This document shows, piece by piece, positions 35,279-48,797 of a stretch of DNA of 64,000 nt. Below the pieces are notes generated by a model. It made no database searches, was not told the origin of the DNA, and saw only the letters and a list, made by a program, of their open reading frames with translations. Source of the stretch: Trichoplax adhaerens (lineage: Eukaryota > Placozoa > Uniplacotomia > Trichoplacea > Trichoplacidae); contig NW_002060969.1 of assembly GCF_000150275.1 (NCBI RefSeq), positions 434,943 to 498,942 of the forward strand. The letters run 5' to 3'. Each line of letters begins with the position of its first letter. Position 1 is the first letter of the stretch. The position numbers were made by a program, and so were the translations under genes.

Positions 35279-37654
35279 ATGAAAGCAAGCATTGCCGTCG
35301 TACTGCTTTTTGCCATAATGGCAACACTTAAAGTTCAGGTAAATCTCGATATTACCTTTATTTTTAACTTACCCCGCGCATTACTATAAATTCGCACATG
35401 TTTAATAGGTTATATTTTTTAATACAGACACTTATAGTCACCTCTATTATTATTAGAACCATTCACTATAATTCTCAGAAATGCTAATACTCATAAAATT
35501 AACAGTTAAATATTAGTACCATTATTAAAACTTAGATCTAAATTGTAGGCCGATCGTAATAAGGATATTTCTGAAGAAGTTAACAATCTTGACGCGACTC
35601 AGCTGCAAAAAATTCTTAAGGTAGAACTAACTTAACTATCAATTAATAATTATACTATGTAGTCTCTTACAGTCTGAAACAGTGTAAATCATATGATATT
35701 GTTATTACAGCAGTCATCATAGAATAAATTTTGTCTGTGGGCTTATGTGTGATGTAGCATGTATATTATGGATCACATAACACTATAACTTGCAGTAACT
35801 AGATCAAAATCTGTAAGTGTATGTTGTATCCATAGCTATTTTAAAAGAATAACTAGAACGAGCATTTGCTAGTTTTACTACAAAAATAAAATAAACGTCT
35901 CATGCAGTAAATTTATTATTTTCTGCTGCGAGATTCATCCAACCATAGTTATCTACTGATATCACATCTTGATAAATTCTATTAGAGAGTTTTCTGCTAT
36001 GCATATAATTGACCCCTAAAAATAGTTCCAGTAGACTATCTTGAAAGAACGTATAGGGTTGCACTAAATTAATTACTTGCTTTAGATCAATACTCCATTA
36101 CGAATTGTGTATGTTTCTTAATGAAATATAGACGCGAAAGTATTAATAGGCCGACGCCTTCAATAAGCCGAATACCTAATCCCTAAATGATACTGTCATT
36201 AATACAATTACGACGATTAATTATGCGAAAAATGAGCTAGTAAATATTGAATATAGTTTCTACCGTTATTCTGTATTTAAAGTTTTCTTGATAAAAAAAA
36301 TAGGACGTCAGACTTGCTATTTATTTACTATTTCCAAGTTAAGGCTTTTCGAGCATATAAAAAACTGTACAAAAATTCTTATCGCATAGGCAACATATAA
36401 AGTAACACGGTTATCTAGCAAGTATCTACACTAATTAATTACTAATTTACTTATTAACTGCTTTATAGAGTCTCATTGACAAAATAGAAGAAGTTGAGGT
36501 AAGTCAACTTCCCATGCTCTTTTTATAGTCATATTCTATTCATGTCATTCACAATATTCCCATTAAGAGATGCACTAACGCAAACTTCTGTCTAGTGTTG
36601 TGTTAGATGTACTATTTTCATGTATTTTAGGCGTCAGTATGCTTTTGGAAAAAGTTTATTTAAAATATTACTGCAAAGAAGTAATATACAGTAGAATAAG
36701 TTAAATACTTTGAATAAAAGGTTAAATGTCTAGATTTCGCTCAAAGTACTGTACAATAAAAGATGCGATCCATTTCACATAAAATTCATTATCAAATTCA
36801 TTTTCTTTTACAATTTCACCGCACGAAATAACCTTAGAATAATGCCAACATAAGATAAATATCTGACATACGCATATTTTAGATACAGTATTCACATGGT
36901 ATACATTTGCAATAGTATCTTTTAACTCCGTTACTAACGCGTAATGTTGTACATTTATATCACGTTTATTAGTATTGGAATTGAATGAAGGTTATAAGTA
37001 GGACTCTTATTAATCACTATAATATATGTAAATGCGTAATGTATTATATATGAAATACAATTACAATGACATTTCCTAAGCATATACTGAACGATTATAT
37101 GCGTACTCAATTGTTACGGTGCTTAATTGATACATGTTATGCTCCATGTTTATCAGCAATAGGATTAATCAAAGGTTATACAGTTCGACAGTTTTAAAAT
37201 AAAGAAATAGTCAAGACCTTCCTCCTTGATTTCTAATAGAGTTTAATATATAGATTTCATACGTATTGCAAATAAATTCTAATGGCCGATGTGTGTTATA
37301 AATATAATTCTTACTTAAATTATTAAAACTATTACGTACCCTAGTTTGTTGCTATGAATAATTACGGAAGACTTTCGTCATAAACGAGAGCATTTGCCTT
37401 TTTTTTTTTAAGAATGATGATGAAAGATCAGGTGAACTATTAGCACGCGTAAGTATCCATATATCAGCGATTGTATCATATTTTAATAATCTTTACATTG
37501 ATATTTCATATTTATAAAATTACTTGGATCATATATTTTCGTAAGTTATTTAAGATTACTCTGGTTAATTTCTTTAAAACTGAGTTAACAGGAGCCAACA
37601 CAAGAACCAACCTTTTGGCTGGTAAATTTAGAACTGAATTTAAGTATCATTTAA
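35279..37654 (+). CDS. Small secreted peptide precursor, 5 tiny exons
   Basis: Not recognised as a known family. Exons 35279-35338, 35549-35620, 36469-36498, 37413-37448 and 37592-37654 are all in phase 0 and give 86 residues. Exon 1 is a complete signal peptide (MKASIAVVLLFAIMATLKVQ) with likely cleavage at the exon 1/2 junction before ADRNK. The mature part is acidic and helix-prone (ISEEVNNLDATQLQKILK, SLIDKIEEVE, NDDERSGELLAR) and ends in a Trp-containing segment EPTQEPTFWLVN. There is no Cys, so no disulfide fold, and no KR/RR processing pair. Every intron is flanked by good GT/AG sites. The last exon read in the other frame stays open to 37740, so its frame is the weakest part. A secreted peptide or short hormone-like protein is my inference. 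Confidence 0.6.
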
Positions 37655-40600
37655 AATATAATCAAATGATTACGTATTTAAACCATGATGCAGATCTTGA
37701 AAGCCTTAAAATGTTTACCAAAGCTTATGTACAAAGTTAAAATTAAAGTTGGTCATACTGGTTTATAGTAATACCCTATGAGATGCTGTAATAATTACAT
37801 TTATGCTTAATACGAAATAATAGTCCGCTAATTGTGTATACCTAAACACTACTCCAATTTAAATTTAGTTATGCTAATAATAGCGACAAAAATATGACAG
37901 AAGCTAATCACTGTAGCTGTGTACCGTAAAGCATCTTAATACAACAAGCTATGATATGTGATGCTAATAGAGAAATAGAGATGATACCTTAGATAATTCT
38001 TTAACTTAAAACTTTAACGAAAAAAATTGTTAGCTCTGCAAAGTAATTAAAGGCTATTATTCTTTCATAAGTATATGAAATAATTTGACTATACTGCACG
38101 ACTGCGTGATAAATTAAAATGAACAATGCCGATACACGTTACAATTTTGAACAAAATACAGCTGAGCTAAATTATCTGAGTTCGTTAGTTATGGTATTAA
38201 CGTAATATTCACTTTTTGACATTTTACATATGACGGTATGATGGACAGAAAATGGATAAAGGCAGATCACAAAGATCTAAGGTAGATATTGTAGTAGAAT
38301 TTGCAATAGACAGTATATTTACAATGCTATAATTTAGATACATACAAGAATATAAAATGTAATTGACAAAATTCTTTTTCTTTAAATTGTCCTTTAATTT
38401 AATTCTGGGCTTTCGCCAATGCTTCCATCAATATTAGACTAAATCAAGATCGTGTAAGGTTAGAGATTGACTGTACTTCAATAAGGTTAATAATAACGTC
38501 AATACAGTACTAAGTTAGATTAAATAATTGCCTAACTACCTCGGTGGTATAGCTGGATAATTGGCTACGCAGACATATAATCATTATCTATACTATGCGA
38601 CAAATACATTTGATGTGCTAGAGCATAATTATAGTTATTGAAATATGGCTGGAGAATTTGGGCATTTTATATTACATTTCCAACTTTTTTTAGATTTCTG
38701 AATGTTAAGGTTAAGCTCTTATATGTAATACTGTGCCGCATTTCTTACTTGAAATTCATACAGTATCTGCGCTAGAGATAATTTAATAAATGCTTAATGA
38801 GCACTGCTTATTTTTTCACATGAAATAATTGAATATTACCATATATCTGATGGGATACAATACATATCATTGAGTTTTATTTCCGTAATAATTACATAAT
38901 GTTTAGTATGAACATTAAAAAAGTAATTATTTATTCTCTTGATATCATTTGTATCAGTTTATCACTTTATTATGACTGATAGTGTTCCGCTCGCTCGACA
39001 TATTGCAATCCTTAACAATGTTTCCATGCAGTGAGGCGATGAGTGAAAATGTGTTTTTGATATCGTAACTTAGTTATCTCTAAATTTGAATAACTATATT
39101 TGCTGACACAACTCTTTAGTCATAGACATGCAAGACCTTCTTGGGTATTAATGATGTAATATTAGTAATATTAATATAAAATCAATTACATTTACTACTG
39201 GCTTTGTTTTAAGTATTCTCAGATTTCTAAATAAGCAACTGCCAGAAAAGTTTATAACGATAGTTCACATTTTTAAAATAATAGATATCGGTAGTTAATT
39301 TCATGCACCTTGCTCTTGATTGAGATTACCATCTTTCCGAATATTTGTAGTAGTTTACGGTATTAGTAAGAATAGTTTATAATTTTCAATATGCTTTTAA
39401 TTAAGAAAAATATCAGTACAGGAAATTTTGGTTTACGTATTCATATATTGAATATAGTTTCACAGTAAATTTTATCTTTGTAATTGAATTTCGATTATCG
39501 AAGCACAGTGAGTATGAGCATTATCATTCGGTACGCTATTTAAAAATATTTTATGCTACTTTTGCTGAATTTGTTTACTAAAACCTTAGTCTCAGAATTT
39601 TCATTAATTTATTGGCCAGTTTCGTTAGTTATCAAGGTCTTAAATAATCAATCGCACTTTATGCTTAACTAATACTAGGACTTAACTTTGCTCATCAAGT
39701 GCATATTGATCTCATTGGATCGTAGACAGACTAACATTGATTAGTTTTAACTTGATATAATTCTTCGTCACTTTAACAAATAATACAGCTTAATTTTAAA
39801 TAAGTAGTAATTAGAGGATGCAATATAAATTATGTAATACTGTACTGTATTATAGTGAGATCCTCAAATGATTAGTTTCGGTAATCAATTAGCTACGTCA
39901 TGCACAATGTTAAAACTTATACTGGAAATACTACTAATATTATTTTATTAGAGAGAGAATAACATGCAATTTCAGCTGCAGTAATAAAAAATAGTATTAA
40001 CCTACAGTAGTAAATTACACATAAATTATCAAATTCAACAAGACAATTTTTCGATTGATGCAACGTAACCGTCTCCATTTATTATTTCTATCGACTGCGA
40101 TCAATTACAAAAAGCGAGAAAAGCCTGGTACATTTCCCTTCAAGGTATGTGTGGGCGATGTTGTGCATGGCGTGTAAGAAAAGTGCATCCATATATTAGC
40201 TATTGATTACCATAACCATTACCTATTTATTAATTAGTAATATTCCACCATTCCCTATAGTGAATAGCAATTGTAAAAGACTGCCATTTATTAGTAGAAG
40301 TAAACGTTGTAAACTTAAGAATATATAATGTATCGGAAATTTTAAGCTCGAAGATATTTAGTTTGCCTATTGCTAAGGCTAAGCATAACAAGCCATTTTA
40401 TTTAAACTACTTGACTTGACTTACTAATTCTTAAAATAAATACTTTTCGTCTTAGCCTATTCATCTGTAACTATGTGTCATCACCAGATATTGTATATGT
40501 CTTAAAGAAATATATAGTAACATCAGTAATATATTAATACTTTCTGTAATAGCAAGGAGGATTAGCAAATCGGTGTCATTTGGATCGTATGCATCAAAAA

Positions 40601-41327
40601 GCGATTCTAAAGATTAACTCAAAATATTACGTTTAATTTATGATTAGACTAATCTCATATTATACGTGCATCATATTTTAGAGAAGAATCGCTAAAACTG
40701 TGTAAATGTACATGAAACTGAAATAGCTGCTATCAACTTCATGTATCGAGTAAGTTATAACCGTCTGTTAAATCTATCGTTAAACGTACAGCTTGCGCCC
40801 TGTTTATACGTAACTGTTTATCAGGTCAAACTTTGTGTACGTGTATCTTTCTTGTACTCGCTCTTTCCAGTTAGGAACTTATAAAATAGCTAATATTCTA
40901 ATAGCGAAAATATTCATCTTAAGGATCATGGGGAATCATTTATTATGATTACTATATATCTTATCGATCTATTCCTTGAAATTTGAAAATTATATAATTT
41001 TTTGAATTTTTTTACCCAATCTTTATCAGGATACCCTCCCCATCCTTATCGTATTTATTTGAAAAGGTTTGTAAATTTGAGAATTATTCAAACAATGTTA
41101 ATTCTGCAAACTATTATAATAAGCATTATTTTGAAATAAAACTGAGATTAACACTTAGCCATTCTCTTTTTGATTAGTGTAATGCTGCCTTTAGTGGAAA
41201 CAAGCTGCAATTCCGTTACTTAGCTTACAAAATATGTATCTCCGATGTTTCTTTCGTAGTAGCTTCCCATATTAACGACTTCTTCTGGTTACTTTAGCAT
41301 AAACTAGTTGACAGTCTAAATTATATA
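37655..41327. other. Intergenic, no gene recognised
   Basis: About 3.7 kb of AT-rich sequence left of the assembly gap. No coding exon, array or RNA gene that I can support. Confidence 0.45.
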
Positions 41328-41664
41328 NNNNNNNNNNNNNNNNNNNNNNNNNNNNNNNNNNNNNNNNNNNNNNNNNNNNNNNNNNNNNNNNNNNNNNNNN
41401 NNNNNNNNNNNNNNNNNNNNNNNNNNNNNNNNNNNNNNNNNNNNNNNNNNNNNNNNNNNNNNNNNNNNNNNNNNNNNNNNNNNNNNNNNNNNNNNNNNNN
41501 NNNNNNNNNNNNNNNNNNNNNNNNNNNNNNNNNNNNNNNNNNNNNNNNNNNNNNNNNNNNNNNNNNNNNNNNNNNNNNNNNNNNNNNNNNNNNNNNNNNN
41601 NNNNNNNNNNNNNNNNNNNNNNNNNNNNNNNNNNNNNNNNNNNNNNNNNNNNNNNNNNNNNNNN
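41328..41664. other. Assembly gap (N run)
   Basis: 337 unknown bases. An open frame spanning it is only an artefact of N translation. Confidence 0.99.
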
Positions 41665-41864
41665 AAATATAAAAATAAATTATATTTACTACCACGTAAA
41701 ATTATACGGTCTTAAGAATATATCTATCCAAAAGATGTATATTAATTATGACTTTATGCAATGAACCTGTAACGGTTTACTCTGTGAACCGTGTTGCTAA
41801 GGCTGAAATCAAATTATTTAGTTCTTGGATTCTACCGCCAATAGTGTAGAAAGACGTGGGCTAC

Positions 41865-41900
41865 TAGGGATTTTTCAATTAAATTAATTAGAGATCCCTA
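41865..41900. repeat. Foldback with TAGGGAT/ATCCCTA ends
   Basis: TAGGGAT at 41865-41871 and ATCCCTA at 41894-41900 enclose the self-complementary AATTAAATTAATT. Resembles other CTAG-bordered small foldbacks in this window. Confidence 0.6.
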
Positions 41901-42744
41901 AGTTTGTTGGATAATCTAACGTGTTATAGCCAGCTTACTGTCTTCATAAGATGGATACCAGAAATCAAGAATTCAAGGATAAATCCGTGTTATTTTCGTA
42001 ACAATTATCTAAATTATAAAGTCAGTTACCAATTAATGATTATGAATAACTTCCCATCTTACTTAAATTAGAGCTCATTGGCTGGATTCTTTATTAAAAT
42101 CACGCTTGACCTCAGGAATATTATAATTCTATTACCTAAGTCAAAGATGCATTTTAGATATTGTTTGTTAATAATTAAAATACAGTACTTGAATATATCC
42201 TTTACGGCCGTATCACATTTCATCCGCTTAATATCTGATTGGAAGTTTAATTGTATATATATAATCGTTTAAAAGTTTGGCTTTTGCTTTAGTTTAGTGA
42301 ATCTTTTATATATAAATTCTTGAAATCTAATTTCATAGTATGGTCAGTCATTTTCATTTTGGAATTACAAAATACTTGACGCAAGTATACCAAAAATAGT
42401 GCAAGGATTTTAGTTTCAGTATTTTTAAGTAATTTATTGATGTACGTATACTATCGTAACTTAAATAGATTTGGATCCGTATTGTGTTACATGGTTTTAA
42501 CATCCTACGCCATGAACCCAAATTTTACTAAGCCCTCGCCACTCGATACTAAGGCGGGTGAAATATGAGAAATTATTATTGTAAATAAAATGCCCTAATT
42601 CATAGCACATTAATGGATCTCAGAATAAGCGCATTATACAGCATTACGGGGCTGTAACCGTACTATTTAGAGCTTCGGGCTGGATTATAGGAAATTCCAT
42701 GTTACGACCATTGCGTCAGAGTTGTTTCTCCTAAAGAGGGATTC

Positions 42745-42955
42745 TAACGAGCATTACTGATCAGATAACCGGGTAATTAAGAATCGTGAAAGAATTGAAA
42801 CTTTATTATTAATTTTTAATGGTTTCAAGATAGGATAATTTAGACGAGATATAACGAGCATTACTGATCAAATAATTGGGATATTAAGAATCGTAAAGGA
42901 ATTGAAACTTTATTATTGATTTCTAATGATTTTAAGATAATTTAGACGAGATATA
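42745..42955 (+). repeat. Tandem duplication, two ~107-bp copies
   Basis: Copy 1 starts at 42745 and copy 2 at 42852, both with TAACGAGCATTACTGATCA and ending TTTAGACGAGATAT. The copies differ by a handful of substitutions and a short deletion in copy 2. No coding content. Confidence 0.85.
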
Positions 42956-43186
42956 AATTATGTTGTAGTCATTAAGTAAAAATCATAGTTGAAGCTATAA
43001 TATTAAACATTGTTAGAATACGCAGGAAACAAATAAACCGAAGAAATTTCTAAATGGGAATGCAACATCGGTGGATAATACATTAGCACTAAATTGATTG
43101 TAACAAAAAATGACCTGACGAGATGATACAATCAGTAACGTTCCATTGCCTTATTAATGAGATTTAGTTGCCTGATGTTTGTACTC

Positions 43187-46100
43187 TTACATGTCGTCAT
43201 TGCGTTTCCTAATAGTTGAAATTAGCTGTCTTACTTTCTCATTAAGTTAAAAGTATAATTGAAGATTGGAAAATTTAAGTTTACCTGGGCGTTGCTCGTA
43301 TAATATTATCAACTCTTAATACCATTTCCGCTGCTTCCGCGGCAGAAATCACAATCTGACGTTTTACTTGGTAAGATTCTGTGATACCAATTGCTTTCAT
43401 ATCGCCAATCGTTGCATTAATCATATCTAATTGAAATATATGTAGTTGTTACGATTACCAATCCTTACGGAAAATAAACAATGCACTTATCAGTAAATAA
43501 CTAATCACCTAGTCCGGCAGTTCTTTCCTTTTTAGAATGGGCAGCTCGAAGGCGAGTAATCAAATCTGCGCTGTCATATCCAGCATTATCGGAAATAATA
43601 GTAGGCAACTGAAATTATAACGAAAGAATAAATGAAGTTGCATTTATAAAATTATTACCGTATAACATTTAAGGATTAATGTTACTAACCTGACGTAAGG
43701 CTTTCGCGAAAGACTCTATAGCAATAGCTTCTTTACCAGGTGTTTTAGCAGCTAATTCGGAAACAGCATTTGCCATTAGCATTTCTGAACATCCACCACC
43801 ATATACAACTCTAGTTTCTTTAATTGTTTGTGTTAGAACACATAAAGCATCATGTAGTGATCGATCTGCTTCGTCTAAAATTTGCTGTGTAGCTCCTCGC
43901 AATACTATGGTGCAAGCTTCACCAAGTGAAACACCTGAAAATCTTATAAGCTAAAATAGACAAAACGAATGCAAGAATTTATTATTAATTTCAAATGCTT
44001 AGTATTCTCAGTACATAGCTATTACAATATTTACGGTAATAGGACTTACTCTGTCTTCACCGATAATTACTTCTTCAATACACTTGCAAGTCCCCAATTT
44101 TACTTGATCAGGGTGGGTAAAAGTAGATACAATCTCACCTCCTAATGAGTACAAAAATTTTAAGGTTACAAGCCTTTTGTATAGTTAAATAAAATCTTCA
44201 ACCCTTGCTAACCACGATGAGCTTTTAATTTATGTAAGAATATTCATATCATTTTACCAGTTACTAAGGCTAAACGTTCAACTCCTTCAAAGTCAGCGTG
44301 TTCAATTGCCATTACGCCGGCATCTGCAAATAGCTGTTCTGGGTAGTTATATATAAGTTGTCTAATAAATAAAGCACCGTAGAGAATTAATAAGTAATGA
44401 TTTGCAATGTATATTAAAGTCAGCTAACACCAACCTATTTATGAAGCAATTTATGTTGTGCTTTAATATTGCTTCAACTTTTTCTTTCATTTTTATCTAC
44501 ACACAGAAAAAATAACGTTGATTATTACATTATAACACATCTGATTTCAGGCTTATACATACAGTATATATCTAATTAACGTGTGCTTATTAAAATGAGA
44601 CGACCTTCTCTGCCTCCTCTAATTCTGCCACTTTAGCGGTGGAATCAACTCGTACACGTGAGCCGAAAACCTGATTCAGGTGATACGTAATTTAATTGAT
44701 ACATTAAAATAACCTTAAAAAACATCGTTCAATATCGAATAAGTATACTTATGTAGTTAGAGAATCCGTTTATAAAACCTTAATCTTATCAGTATCCATT
44801 GGCGTGTTTGCAATTAATATGCGGGCATTTTCGATCCGCTTCGGTTGGTGAACTCCAATCGTTTTGTCTAGTAAAAATCCTATGAATTGAAGGTATATGA
44901 TCTTAAAAACTAGTAAAGAATAATCTAGAATACCGTTCATTTATGGTGCGGTAATGTGCATAAAAAGGCTCACCTTCGTCTAAGTATGAATCAACCAGGT
45001 TACCGCCCAACTTTTTTATTAGATGTATTGCATCCAAATTGCCACTACCCTTCAATCTCAGTACGGCTTCAACAGCTAGTTTGCTAAAGTGTTCCTTATG
45101 TTGTGTTAAAATCTTTGAACTTAGCGTTGTTCGAGCAATATTCATTAAATCCTTTGAAAGATTAAATGTAACTGTTGTCAAAATTTGCTGTTGACAAATC
45201 TAGAATAATAATTTCTATTTATGTAAATGAACAATTTATATGCCGTATTAAGTTAAATTTTTAGATTGAAAACAGAATACGCACATTTCTAAACTGATCC
45301 TCGTCACCTCCGTGATCTTCCGCAACAGATGTTAGCACGTCGACGGCAGTTTTCGCCGCAAGACGCCATCCACGAATAATCGTTTGAGGATGCATTTTCA
45401 TTGCTATTAAATGTTCAGCTTCCTACATGCGTTTATTAAGAAGGCGTAAAAGTAGCATAATCATCAGATAATGTATACTTGCAAAGCTTTTCGGCTTGAA
45501 AATTAATAAGTATTTTCAATTTCATTACGCTACTTAATAATATAGCATTACCCTTAGTAGTTCACTAGCTAAGACAGTAACACTTGTTGTACCATCACCG
45601 ACCTCATCATCTTGAACTTTAGATAAATCTGCATGCAATCGAATCGTTATAAAAATCATTTAATTCCGAGTTAAGAGAATACCGCATTGCACAATCGGAT
45701 ATACACAAAAGGAAGAGGCACATCGGTTAAACTTACCAACTAAAATTTTTGCAACAGGATTATCAACACCAATTGATCTCAGGATTGTCGCTCCATCATT
45801 AGTAACTTGAATAGAACTTTCTCGTCCCGGAACAGAAGATAAAAGGACTTTATCCTACAGATAAGTTATGACGAACTAGATCTAGTAAATATCCAAAGTT
45901 ATCAAATGTACTTATTTTAGTCAGTGGAACAAATAACTTACCATTCCTTTTGGCCCAAGCGTGCTTTTGACTAGATCTCCTATAGCTATTGCTCCAACAA
46001 ATGCTGACTATCAACCAAGTAAGAATCAGGTAAAGACAACGGTATTAAACTTAGGTAACGATTTTATTCAGTATAAAATCCTTTTGTTAATATAGTACAT

Positions 46101-46350
46101 TGATGTGTTATGTTTCTTTGATTGATAAAATGAATAAATTAGATTATATTTTTTCCAGGAATATCACTAAAATATTCAGTATAGTGATTTGTTATTTGGT
46201 GGCAAGCGTATAACGGCATACAAGAGCTAATAGGAGTTATAGATTATTAGTGCATTGTACGAGCCTTTGCAAAGGTCTCACCGTTCGCGCTGATTCAGCT
46301 TTTTCCTCTTCCGAGCCAGCTTCGAGAACAGGATAAGATAGTAAAGATGC
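43187..46350 (-). CDS. CCT2: Chaperonin CCT subunit beta, 15 exons plus an ATG exon
   Basis: Beta subunit of the cytosolic TRiC/CCT chaperonin, which folds actin and tubulin. Exons (minus): 46282-46350, 45942-46007, 45737-45854, 45552-45628, 45285-45422, 44974-45151, 44779-44879, 44605-44670, 44435-44496, 44258-44361, 44050-44141, 43690-43950, 43509-43608, 43285-43426 and 43187-43208. With the start Met this is 532 residues (human 535). Seen: [17 protein letters not shown], the ATPase motif [20 protein letters not shown] near residues 92-111, [31 protein letters not shown] and the end RATPRKRNDDM. The first listed exon begins [12 protein letters not shown] without Met, so the start codon must be a separate upstream exon; the best candidate is ATG at 47051-47049 followed by gtaaat, with another at 46482-46480 followed by gtgttt. 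Nothing essential is missing. Confidence 0.97.
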
Positions 46351-47048
46351 CTACAGTGAAATGTCAAATGTTTAAAAAAATCTAAAATCTCATTAGGTAA
46401 AAGAAAAATTTACAGCCACTTATGGTGTAATTAGCAATATAGAATACGTGTATTCGTAACACATCGGATAGCGAAACACCATCATTCTAATCTTTATGGA
46501 TTTTGGATTCTTTTACATTCGGTTATGTCAAGATTCATTATTAATAAACAATACTGTATGTAGTACACAATATCATAGAACTCAATCATGGTTACTTCGC
46601 ATCGTATTGAATATTTTATCTTGTAAACTACAGTACTTTAGGATAGTTGGAAGCAGTATGGTCATAAAAGTCGAACACGTGCATCATGAACCATAAACGC
46701 ACTACTGTACCTTTTTATATACACTCTACTACAATGCAGTATCTCATTAATTACGCAAACCAATTAAGCGAAATTATTGAAGATAGATTAGGTCTGGTTT
46801 AGGAATTAAATATTGTAACCGAAATTGAATAAGAAGTTCACTGCAGATATACAAAAAGAAGTTGTGCCTATGCACGTCAGCCCATCTCTGGTACTAGCGC
46901 GAGTACGCGACCGTCAGCCGAAGTAGGGTTTGTATATTTGCTATTTCGTTGAAATTTTTTCTCAGTAGGATCCAAAATCAGCTACTCTAGGATCTGATAG
47001 CTGTAATGTAGGCTAAGAGATATAAGCTAAATATTTTTAAATATTTAC

Positions 47049-47051
47049 CAT
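47049..47051 (-). other. CCT2: Candidate start-codon exon of CCT2
   Basis: Minus-strand ATG directly followed by gtaaat, matching the phase-0 acceptor of the exon starting at 46350, whose first residues ASLLS follow Met in the family (MASLS in human). The alternative at 46480-46482 has a weaker donor. Confidence 0.45.
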
Positions 47052-47214
47052 TTCTAAAAACGTAAAATATACGAAACTGATTCGACGAAGCTTAAATGGA
47101 AGCTTAATTTGCAGGACGTCGCTGATTTCTAATATTATTTGCGGCGTGGACTGAAAAACTTTAACTACCGCTATCACGATGATTTCCGTTACACTTAGTG
47201 GTCAGAGTCAGAGG

Positions 47215-47825
47215 ATATTGTACTGTGTGGCATTTACTATACATTACAGTACAGTACAGTACAGTACTGTACTGTACGTTTCAGTGATATACAGTACTGT
47301 ACTGTACAGTACAATGAGAACCTGTAATTTTGTAGTCGGCATACAGTACAGTACTGTACACTGTACAGTACTGTATTCAAAGTTTTAAACACGACCATGC
47401 TGAAACGTCTCAAACTATGGTATTCACTTACTAGAACTCATATTCATAATTTCAGCTAATTCTATAAAGATTTTAGTGTGCACCTAGACAGTACATCATG
47501 CTGAAATACACTTCTAACTCTGCGTACTGTCGCCGCTTTTCCTACCGTTTAATGTACTGTAGACTGTAGGATGAAAATAGTATCAATGTACTGTACAGTA
47601 CAGTACTGTAGGCTTGATAGCACGAGGGTGGATGCCCGCGTGATCTTTTTCGTTCCAGTACAGTTCAGTACAGTGTACAGTACTGTACTGTACAGTACAT
47701 TGTTATAATTAATTTATTTAATGCGATCATACGGTAGGTACAGTACAGTACAGTACTGTACTGTACTATCACATATTCACATCACAATTAAGCACATTAT
47801 ACTGTAGTACGGTACAGTACCGAGC
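47215..47825. repeat. (GTACW)n array in the CCT2/ZNF593 head-to-head space
   Basis: Three dense blocks (about 47235-47375, 47585-47610 and 47655-47820) of GTAC separated by A or T, ending about 75 bases before the ZNF593 start codon and beginning about 165 bases from the CCT2 start candidate. Confidence 0.9.
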
Positions 47826-47896
47826 TCGTATTACTTACTTATCCACTGATTTAACTTGAGGTTCACTGTACAATTATAATTTGTGATATTACAACT

Positions 47897-48797
47897 ATGG
47901 GTAGGGTAAGAAGGAAAAGAGTGCATAAGAACATCAAAGACATTAAAAAGAAGGCTCGTACAAGGCATAAAACTAAAGATATTGATCAAATACATCAGGA
48001 CTTGAGGAATGAAAATGCGAGAAAATTACTACAACAGTCTCCTGATATGGATCTGCCAGGATTAGCACAGTTCTACTGCTTAGAATGCGCGTAAGTTTTA
48101 CCGCCAATGGACATTTCTGTACACAGTGCGTTGTACGTACTCGAATATTATTGTAATTTGTATAATTACGGCTATCATATTATATTATGCGATTTAATTT
48201 ATACAAACTGTGGTGCACTGTACCGTGGGTAAACCTGTAAGCACTCACATACTGTACAAGTGCCAGTCAATATTATCGAACTGAAAACGAATTATTATAT
48301 GCTATCTCGTCATTTTTTTATGCTTCCAGGAGATATTTCATTGACCAGAAGGCGTTAACCGACCATAAGAAACAAAAAGTGCACAGGAATAGGTATCTAA
48401 TTTGTTATCCTTTACGAAGAATGTAAATATTTTAGCAAGGATTACTTTCAGTGATAACTTCTAAATTCGTAATGCTGTATCATTATGTCATACATTTTAC
48501 TCAAAATACGTTTTGTGACTTATAAAGGATTATTGATTTCAATATCGTTTATTAGAAAAATAGTTTTTCCCTTAGGTTATTAAACATATGCTTGGAATAT
48601 CGATGAAACTAAAGTAAAATGTGTGTTTTCTTTGTAGATTAAAAGAACTGAAATTGGAGCCGTATACACAGCACGAATCCGATGCTGCAGGTGGCATGGG
48701 TTCGTACCATGGTCCGAAAGAGGCAGTTACATCCAAAGAAGGCATCTACCCTCTTTTACGATATAACAATACGACTAAGAGTTTATGGTGTGCGTAA
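47897..48797 (+). CDS. ZNF593: ZNF593/Bud20-like C2H2 protein, 3 exons
   Basis: Small nucleolar zinc-finger protein of the ZNF593/Bud20 family, a shuttling factor bound to pre-60S ribosomal particles in yeast. Exons 47897-48090, 48330-48392 and 48638-48797 join in phase to 138 residues, the family's usual size. The basic N-terminus ([19 protein letters not shown]) is followed by IDQIHQDL and [10 protein letters not shown], then one long-linker finger CLEC-x12-H-x5-H across the first splice site ([17 protein letters not shown]) and the block [20 protein letters not shown] with MGSY, all matching human ZNF593 in order. The C-terminus is longer and Tyr/Ser-rich. Confidence 0.96.

Noticed and set aside
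37471-37740. 90-codon frame overlapping the last exon of the secreted peptide gene
   Set aside because: All upstream exons end in phase 0, which selects the other frame, ending at 37654. Kept only as a possible alternative.
41321-41695. 124-codon frame
   Set aside because: It spans the N gap and has no real sequence content.
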